From Emergomyces orientalis (Eukaryota > Ascomycota > Eurotiomycetes > Onygenales > Ajellomycetaceae): a stretch of DNA of 64,000 nt. The stretch spans positions 558,001-622,000 of the forward strand of contig MOWL01000024.1 in NCBI GenBank assembly GCA_002110485.1, in the 5' to 3' direction. The position numbers and the translations under genes were made by a program. Shown in pieces: positions 57,801 through 64,000 of this stretch (positions within the stretch are counted from its first letter, which is position 1; each line of letters starts with the position of its first letter). The notes beneath the pieces were generated by a model. The model did no database searches and was not told the DNA's origin. It saw only the letters and a list, made by a program, of their open reading frames with translations.

Positions 57801-58036
57801 ATTACATCGTTGAGACTGGGGTTAACTATGATCCCAATGGGCTCTTCCAAACCGATGTCATTTTCCCGGAGTTGGGATGCTAGGTGTGTGCTCCTCAGTC
57901 GAATTTCTGCATATGTCGTAATACAATTGCCGTCGACGACTGCTGGTGCGTCAGGGGTCAGATGTACCTGGCGGTCGAAAAGTTGACCTAAGCCATCGCC
58001 GCGTTGGACCAGAACGTTATATTCAGAGCTCATCAT
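54875..58036 (-). CDS. NRPS-like enzyme: adenylation, thiolation and thioester-reductase domains (A-T-R)
   Basis: A single exon of 1053 residues. The A domain (1-~520) has LIHTSGTTSEPK (162-173), FDVS (208-211), NAYGPTE (301-307), LYLGGPGVSRGY, YRTGD, GRRDNQVKIRGFRIELEAVE and the A10 Lys in HDKVDRK (505). Asp at the FDxS position and the A10 Lys fit activation of an alpha-amino acid. The T domain (~535-605) has the phosphopantetheine Ser567 in LGGTS. The R domain (~640-1000) starts with the NAD(P)-binding TGATGFVG (651-658) and has YVSSIS near 778. No condensation domain is present. Such enzymes (for example the Aspergillus Lna/Lnb type) activate an acid, load it on T and release it as aldehyde or alcohol. 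The active-site YxxxK reads Y816-A-Q-S-Q820, Gln for Lys. The C-terminal tail is basic and polar. Substrate not predictable with confidence. Confidence 0.93.
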   Translation of the reverse strand: MMSSEYNVLVQRGDGLGQLFDRQVHLTPDAPAVVDGNCITTYAEIRLRSTHLASQLRENDIGLEEPIGIIVNPSLNDVITQIAVIYAGGSCVPLDPNLSNEQLESRLKRLNTRYLIVDIANENRLAAFHQLVVREKEAFDKLSCVEFPGLPVSTSLEHRTHLIHTSGTTSEPKAVQILARSVLEVVYHFPFAPLDTEDAVAHINNTSFDVSLVDVWAPLLRGARIVLVSKNILLDPVALADTIRQFHVTVMATTSAVLNLAAVVHPSAFAALKMCMIGGEVAQPSAVKTILENGPPGQLINAYGPTECCAFALAHKVTPDDIKESSISIGKPIGATSAFILDESMRPVKDGEVGELYLGGPGVSRGYVNNPQKNSESFLELNGLMKCGTSKNFYRTGDFVKWGESGQIFFIGRRDNQVKIRGFRIELEAVETALLKTGRFSDAAAFRVDTSGHGTGGMLVAYAVPSLNSTDTLVGIADRLKIMLPEYMIPRLELIDKLPLNSHDKVDRKKLVTMYLERAQSKSGTLSKSQESMTTISRLQQLWCDALGLGITSFEDHDDFFLLGGTSLQAAVLIHRIRNEFDIDISTLTLYDNSTLIGLAVVIDSFRKGTFVEKDERQLWLADARLGENISVPIKSPLNWRRDTEGRVFLTGATGFVGAFFLVQLLEMPDVHQVGCLVRASNVDTGFVRLRQILEKYKIWNDSFMAKLLILPGNLEDDNLGFSKERFEEIAEWASVVFHLGARVNYIQPYSVHRAANVIGTLNILRLVSTGRPKTLHYVSSISCFGPTGMITGASQVPEDGPLLPHLDALSYDHGYAQSQWVVEYMLQNLIKRGFPVAIYRPGSVTGHTISGVGNPDDFLCRLINTCFEIGCCPLLPGQRKDVVPVDYVCSAMLHISLSNDNLGKAYHIVPHASKYVSVNDTFELIARCANQNMEALPYSEWVEKLACKPTSRLKPLQPMLEQKYYKGLTRWEMYENMPVYSTENTDRALKDYPGGLPCPPLDEKLVCLYLAQWETDKSQASRTRAKRPRPADDGILATERMGVKQIRASSRS

Positions 58037-58522
58037 TAAATGTGTTGAAAGCTAATAGAGGAGTAGGAAATTCGCAATATGTTTAAAGAATGTCGTCAGA
58101 AAGCTCTACCTGCATTTTATTTCCCTTCGAACAACCTTATATTTACCAGTCAGGGGATTAGGTGGGATAGCTACAGATCTCGAGCTTACCCCATTTTCGT
58201 TATTAGCCAGTCAGGTCTCACTGCAGAGTGTATTCATTGTGTATGGCTCATAAATGAGTGGCTGCGGCTGATCATCCTCCCTTGCTCATCATTCCAAGCC
58301 ATTGATCCAATTTTTGAGAAACGGCAATGTGTTGTCAAAGTGTGATTTTAAATTTGGATACCGCCTAGGGGAAACGCCTTGCGTGCCATCATGCCGCCGG
58401 ATATGCCTTTGGGTGGGGTTGAAGAACCACGACTAATAAAGAGGACATTTCTAGTTGAGATTTTCTTTCGGTCGAACTTTCTGCAAGATTTTGATACCTT
58501 CATTCCACATTAAATTTTCAGA
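58037..58522. promoter_or_regulatory. Shared bidirectional promoter, A-T-R gene / NmrA-like gene
   Basis: 486 bases between divergent starts, with no other gene. Co-regulation of both genes is a reasonable inference from the geometry; I see no transcription-factor motif worth naming. Confidence 0.45.
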
Positions 58523-59780
58523 ATGGCTTCTCCCAAAATCGTAACGGTATTCGGTGCTACGGGCAACCAAGGTGGCTCTGTTGCAAAATCCCTTCTAGGG
58601 AACAAGGACACTTTCCAAGTTCGCGGTATTACTCGCAATCCTGAATCTGAGAGAAGCAAAGCGCTGGTTGATCTTGGTGCTGTGATGGTCAAGGCTGATG
58701 GCTTCAATCGTGCTGAGATGATTGAGGCATTTAGAGGTGCCTGGGGAGCATTTGTGAATATCAATTCAGATGACAAGGTAACTATCTAGAGATTCAATAT
58801 TCGTATATATCGATTTTAATTATCCTCTACCCTCTGTTATGGGCAAATGCTTAGGAGTTTATCAGATATTTACCGACCCAACTGGTCCCACTGAGTTTGA
58901 TCTGGGGAAGACCATTATCGACAGTGCCGTTGAGTCTGGCGTGAAGCACATCGTCTTCAGCTCTGGCCCTCCCTGCACGGAGATGACCGGGGGGAAGGTC
59001 CGAATGAAAGCCATGGACAGTAAGCCACACACAGATTGGCTTTTCTGGCACATCACTAATTGGCGTTGTGCGGTGATCAGTGAAAAATAAGATCGAAAAC
59101 TACATCCGTTCGGCTGGAAAATTTTCTACTGCCGCATTTATCTGCGCTGGGTGGTACTTGGAGAATTTCCTGTCCCGGGAAGTTGCCCCAGTATTTGGTG
59201 GCTTTCCTCATTTCCCTGACCCAGAAGGGTTCCTCACGTTTAGGGCTCCTATGTGGGGAGGGAAAGAGGACGTTCCATGGCTCAGTATGACGGACGATTA
59301 TGGCGATATTATCCACGGTCTATTTTTAGACCCCGAGAAATGGGATGGCAGGGTCATCCATGGAGTGAGTGATATCCGCAGCTTCGACAAGCTGGTTGGA
59401 GCATTCCAGCAAGGTATGTGTAGAATTCGCTCTTCACCGATTCCCAAATGCATAAGAACGAAATGGGAAATACGCAGATGCCGGGTATTGACGAAATTCT
59501 AGTGACGGGAAAGAAATCTCGTTATGACCCTCTCCTGCCATCTTGGGAGGCCTTCGACACGCATGGTATTCATGAGCTCGAAGATGCGAAATTGATGTTT
59601 GGGTTCACGCAAATCACTGGTGGACGATATTTTGGCCAGGAAGCCACCGAATCTGATACGGCGGCGCAGCTGAAGGTGGCCGGAGCTCGTGCCAGGGGTC
59701 AGGAAGGCCCAGATCTTCAGTTGATCAGCGCTGAAGAATGGTTCACGCGGCGGTTTACCACTGAAGGAGTTTCTGCATGA
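58523..59780 (+). CDS. NmrA-like NAD(P)-binding Rossmann protein
   Basis: Four exons (58523-58777, 58866-59019, 59081-59413, 59503-59780) sum to 1020 bases, 339 residues. The N-terminus TVFGATGNQGGSVAKSLL carries the Rossmann GxxGxxG motif of NmrA-type proteins, an atypical short-chain dehydrogenase group that often lacks the YxxxK pair and senses NADP or acts as a reductase. GPTEFDLGKTIIDSAVESGVKHIVFSSGP, AGWYLENFLS, the MTDDYGDIIHGLFLDPEKW block and the C-terminal VTGKKSRYDPLLPSWEAFD with MFGFTQITGGRYFG match the family throughout. The last intron ends at CTAG 59502, chosen over a nearer CAG because it restores FQQVTGKK. Being divergent to the A-T-R gene, it may be a cluster enzyme or a redox-sensing regulator. 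Confidence 0.85.
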
Positions 59781-60569
59781 TGAGGCTGGAACTGGAACCT
59801 GCATCAGGGGGATTCTGGGGACGTGTTCGAGAAGCGCCCATGTCGGAAGGATGCTGGTTTATTGGTTCGCTGGTATATTTGCATCAGCAGCTACTTTTCG
59901 CTCAAAGTCAGCCTATCGGCTTAGTTCTATGCAGCCTGAATTAAAACGTCTTAAAACGACTCAATTGTTCGATTCTGCACCCCTTCTGCACGGAGCATAT
60001 CACTCATCCTCCCCATATTTCAGCGACATTCAGACCGCTTACTTGTATGATGGGTGGAACTATTGTATTGATTCATCATTCTTGTAATTCGTATGTGCTG
60101 TAATGTACGTTTTCACACGGAATCACTGCCTTTTTCTGGCCATTCAATTAAAGTTGGCTTAGCTTATTTGTCCCAATCAGATTCTGCTGTCAGAGCAAAT
60201 TAATCTGCGCTAAGCTTCTCCACTTTGCCCTCCTTTTCCCCTCATTTGCTATTCTGCAGCCCATCGTAGAATTTGAAAAACGCAAAAAAGGGTGATAAAT
60301 GCCTGCATGATATCCCTGGCACAGGTCAAGATCTGAATATTAGTATCCCAATTTTAGGGTTGCGCCCCTGGCACAAACGGGAAATATCTTGATCGGTTCG
60401 TAGCGCCGAGGCGTACGAAGAACTCCAAGATTTACAGGATGCGAGATAGATTAGCAAACTCCTAAAGGGTATATGTATGTTGTAGTGCAGATGCTTCCCT
60501 CCTCGTTGCTATTACAACGGAAAAGAGCATCTGTATTTTGAATTCCAACCTCAGGATTTCGCTGGAAGA
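59781..60569. other. Intergenic region inside the cluster
   Basis: 789 bases with no supported gene; the right half is the probable promoter of the sulfotransferase-like gene. Confidence 0.55.
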
Positions 60570-61466
60570 ATGTCGAGGCTAATTGACAAGGAGCAAAACA
60601 AGAGGAAGCGGCCCATGAAGGTCATTGTTGCGGGACTATGCAGGACAGGAACGATGTGTAAGTTCAAGTTCTCTCACTGAATTGAATTTCAGTGCCGACC
60701 AAATTATTACATTTTCTCCAAATCAGGACCTACGAAAGCTGTGTACTAATGTTCTTTAATAGCCATGAACATAGCTCTACGCGAACTGGGGTATACAACC
60801 TGCCATTTGACTGAGCAAATGGATGATCCAAAGCGGTATTTCACGCTTTGGACCGAAGCAATGAACTGCAATTTCTTCAACAAAGGTCGCCCCTATGGCC
60901 GCGAGGAATTCGACCGCCTCTTAGGTAAATACGATGCGTGTCTAGACATGCCATGCTGCCTCTTCTGGAACGAGCTTCACCAAGCATATCCAGACGCGAA
61001 AATTATCCTCACAAATCGCAGTGTCGACACCTGGATGACCTCGATGCACAAAACAATTTTCCCGTATATCCAGCGTTGGCACACCCAAGCGTTAAAGTTC
61101 TTCGATGCTGATATGACCCGCCCGATCGTGGTTATGATGGAAACGTCATTCAAGGTACTCTGCAACAACGACTATGGAGACAGATGCCGGCAGGCTTACC
61201 TCGATCATTATGAGAACGTCAAGAATACGATTCCCAAAGATCAGCTTCTCGAGTTTAATTTTGGGGATGGATGGGAGCCACTTTGTGAATTTCTGGACGT
61301 TCCTGTCCCGAATGGGTCGTTCCCCAAAACAAACTCCGCCGATATGTTTAACGCCAACGTGGAGGCAGAGCTTTGGAATACTGTATGGGGCTCGGCAAAG
61401 TCAGTTGGCACTTATTTGATACCGGCTGTTGTAATTTCAGCCGGGGCGTGGTTATGGGCTGCCTGA
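60570..61466 (+). CDS. P-loop sulfotransferase-family protein (Sulfotransfer_4 type) with C-terminal membrane anchor
   Basis: Two exons (60570-60657, 60763-61466) encode 263 residues. Splicing joins VIVAGLCRTGTM and SMNIALRELGY, the 5'-phosphosulfate-binding P-loop and helix 1 of the fungal sulfotransferase-like family. Later family blocks are PCCLFWNELHQAYPDAKIILTNR (split here as motif regions near 60950-61020), VDTWMTSMHKT, which resembles the 3'-phosphate site, and LLEFNFGDGWEPLCEFLDVPVP. The last ~20 residues (YLIPAVVISAGAWLWAA) are hydrophobic, a probable tail anchor. Members are often mislabelled as epimerases and biochemical proof of sulfonation is scarce, so function is inferred from fold. 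It lies in the same direction as the NmrA-like gene and the monooxygenase. Intron 60658-60762 is 105 bases. Confidence 0.8.
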
Positions 61467-62502
61467 ACAATGTATCTAGTGTACCTCAATGTAGTATCCA
61501 GTTTCTCAAATGTTCAAAGCTCTCCACATTCAGCTGCGCTCCAAAAGCTGAGCTAGAGGACGCAAACTGCTCGGAAAATGGACTGGAACCAGAAACTTGG
61601 AAACCAGAAACTTGCCGAGCCAGCCTATCTTGATATTTGGGCCAGTATATTGAAACACGACAGAATGACACGAATATGGCCTGGAGAAGGAACCCCACCC
61701 CTACTAGCATACATTCGTATTTCAGCACACCAGTCACTATTATAATTTGGATGGGCCAATGGGGTCTTAATGCCCTGAAAAGCCCAATTCACCTAGTGGA
61801 GAGGCAGGCCAAGTTGCGAGTGCCCCATGCCGTGGGCAAGATGTGCACATTTTTCGATGTCCCGCACGTTGTCACGTAACTCATCACATCTGATAAAAAA
61901 AATTATAATTGTGCGTGAAACGCATGTGTGCCTTTTGTGCCAGGTTATGATACCTTTTCTCACAAAGCACTTGGGAATACTTTTTCTCTCGGTGATGTAT
62001 CTGTCATGGTATTTGTAACATCCAGCTGATAACTACTGGCGAATGGTGACAACACCGATTGTGTCTGCCAGAAGTCAAGCAATTCTCCATACCTGTGGTT
62101 CGTGGACACTCCGCAGCGAATGTACCGACTGGATGATCAATAACCATATTATTATTACTCGAGTTGTAATTGATCAAGGTGTCGGTAACTACCAACCTAC
62201 ACTGGCGTTCAGGCGGCGTAAGCACGCCCTTATTTTGGTGTGCATATGTAACTTACTAGCTAGCAGCTCCCGATTTGCTTGGGACAAAGGAGCCGAACTC
62301 CCAATCACAACTGCGCCGAAATAAGTGGTTTTGAATTGCAGCGAGTCATACCTGAACCACTTCTTCTCCCACAACTTTCCCTCCCTAATCGCAAATATTC
62401 ATATCCTGCACCGTCCGTGATCAGTTGTGCAAGCGCGTTCTAGTTAGCAGGACTAGTATATATCATTCCGTTCTCCTTCGTAAACAATTTCACGAAACAA
62501 AT
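61467..62502. other. Intergenic region before the monooxygenase
   Basis: 1.0 kb of mixed AT-rich sequence; no supported gene. The right end is the likely promoter of the monooxygenase gene. Confidence 0.55.
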
Positions 62503-64000
62503 ATGGATCTCTTCGCGGAAGAACAGACGCTCGAGCGGCAAAAAATAATCAGTACAACAGTTGCCCCGCCGCTCCCTCGTCGGACTCCCTTGCCACCCCG
62601 GTCTCAGGATGATACCGAATTATATGAAGTGGTCATTATTGGTGTACGTAGCAAATTCGACGACATGTGGTCATATTATAGAATATCATTGACCTTTCAC
62701 CCAGGCAGGACCAGCAGGCATAATGCTAAACCTTCTGCTCGCACGCTACGGATTGCCCGATTCTTCCCGCTTATGTATTGACGCCAGTCCGTCAGAACTC
62801 AAAGTTGGCCACGCTGATGCGGTGATGCAACGGACATTGGAAGTTTTTAAGAGCCTGGATTTAGTCGATGAGATTTGGAATCAAGGGCTGCGCGCCTACG
62901 AATTCACTCGATGGATTAAGGATTCCAGTGCACCCACAGGCTTTATTCGACAATTTTCGCAATACACTGGCCAGATTAAGGGGAGGTATAAACCGGCTAT
63001 GGCTCTGATGTCACAGGGGAGGGTTGAACGAATAATCCGCGACGATCTTAAAAAGTATTCAAAAAAAGGAGTTACTTGGAACTGTCGGGTTCTGGATGTC
63101 CAGATTGAAAATGATGAAGTGCCTGGATTTCCTGTGAAGGCAACAATTGAACAAGATGGCGAAACGCGGACGATAAGAACGAAGTACCTAGTTGGAGCGG
63201 ACGGTGCGCATTCGGTCGTCAGAAAATCAGTCGGCATAAATCAAACTGGAGCTTCGTCTGGAGATATTTGGGGTGTCGTTGACATGGTGGCTGACACTGA
63301 TTTCCCGGACATTCGAAGACCTGTTCACTTGCTCTCTACTAATCGAATTATTTCTATAATTCCCCGCGAAAGAAAAAATGATGGGGAATACCTCACTCGG
63401 GTATACGTGCCTTTCGCTGAGGATGATCCTATTGAATCCGGAAACTCTGCAGCTACAGCTGCACTCAACACTGAGGAATACCAGCGTGCACGAAGAGCCA
63501 AGATTACACCAGAGGTCATTTTGCAGCGTGCGAGAGACTTATTCCACCCCTATTATATCCGGCCTAAGCAAAACATCGAGTGGTGGGCAGCATACCAAGT
63601 TGGAAGGCGGGTCGCTGAACGTCTTGTTGAGAAAGACAATACTGGAAATCCATGTGTTTTCCTCGTTGGAGATGGTTCGTATAAAATCTTTTCTAGCAAC
63701 GGTGCGCCAGAAGCGCGATTGGATGAGACGAGACTAACAACATACCGCAGCGTGCCATACACACTCTCCGGCCATGGGCCAAGGGATGAATGTTGCCCTA
63801 ATGGATAGTTACGATCTATCTTGGAAGCTCATGTATTCAATCAACGGATTGACTCCAGAACCAGAAAAGCTTCTCGACACATTTTCCCATGATCGCCTTA
63901 AGAATGCCAAGAAGCTTGTTGAGTCTGACCGCCTCTGGTATGAAGGTCGGTATATAATTGAACCTGAGGACAATGTCGAAGCTCAAAATTTTGTACAGCT
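62503..64000 (+). CDS. FAD-dependent monooxygenase, phenol 2-monooxygenase type (3' end beyond window)
   Basis: Exons 62503-62643, 62705-63674 and 63751 to the window edge. The first intron splits VVIIG from AGPAGIML, giving the GxGxxG FAD-binding motif. The DG motif appears as LVGADGAHSVVRKSVG, and the third motif, VFLVGDA-CHTHSPAMGQGMN, spans the second intron. Together these define group A flavin hydroxylases; long polar insertions and the DSYDLSWKL helix match fungal phenol-hydroxylase-like enzymes. They hydroxylate aromatic rings with NADPH and oxygen, so an aromatic intermediate is suggested. Without splicing, the frame at 63808 would stop early, but the intron 63675-63750 (donor GTTCGT, unusual but allowed) restores it. 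It runs on past base 64000; the thioredoxin-like C-terminal domain of the family is not seen. Confidence 0.85.

Noticed and set aside
1..64000. CRISPR arrays, rRNA genes, bacterial operons or phage genes
   Set aside because: No regularly spaced repeats, no rRNA-like sequence; the gene structure is eukaryotic throughout.

Overview
The window looks like chromosomal DNA from a filamentous ascomycete (Pezizomycotina), most probably a eurotiomycete. The genes carry short GT-AG introns of about 50-110 bases (one of 196), and the housekeeping genes are typically fungal. There is a hacA gene with an intact 20-base Ire1-type intron, a NACHT-ankyrin STAND gene, a Tad-like LINE scrap and the start of a secondary-metabolite cluster. 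Gene-rich GC-balanced blocks alternate with long AT-rich stretches full of microsatellites and broken genes. The class-level placement is inference; no species is claimed. Exon coordinates were worked out by eye from splice sites, reading phase and family conservation.

Bases 1-29,400 are mostly conserved core genes. After a 3' gene fragment comes an Argonaute gene (2586-5876, +) broken by three in-frame stops and a frameshift, all inside PIWI. Next are pyruvate dehydrogenase E1 beta (-), a secreted or vacuolar 5'-nucleotidase-like phosphoesterase (+), mitochondrial enoyl reductase Etr1 (-), an F-box protein (+), a LINE remnant, a NACHT-ankyrin protein (-), mitochondrial GatA (+), the COMPASS subunit Bre2/CclA (-), bystin/Enp1 (+) and a Did2/CHMP1-type ESCRT-III protein (-). 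Three are mitochondrial (E1 beta, Etr1, GatA). Between bre2 and enp1 lies a decayed or unrecognised minus-strand reading frame with a zinc-finger-like end.

Bases 29,400-52,500 are gene-poor. The real genes are hacA (34618-36302, -) and an orphan acidic protein (40567-41874, +). The rest is intergenic DNA with simple repeats and at least three broken genes: a rhodopsin-fold membrane protein (45411-46891), a large protein resembling the fungal family often labelled 'ipa protein' (49546-51212), and a minus-strand fragment with only TAG stops (about 51800-52150). A roughly 100-base dispersed repeat occurs at 44431 and 49415.

Bases 52,586-64,000 look like the left part of a biosynthetic cluster: a Caps_synth-type glycosyltransferase (-), a single-exon adenylation-thiolation-reductase enzyme (-), an NmrA-like NAD(P)-binding protein (+), a sulfotransferase-fold protein (+) and a phenol-hydroxylase-type FAD monooxygenase (+) that runs off the window. 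The reductase domain has Gln where the catalytic Lys of the YxxxK motif is expected. The plausible logic is activation of an alpha-amino acid, reductive release, then oxidation and possibly glycosylation or sulfation; the product cannot be told from sequence.
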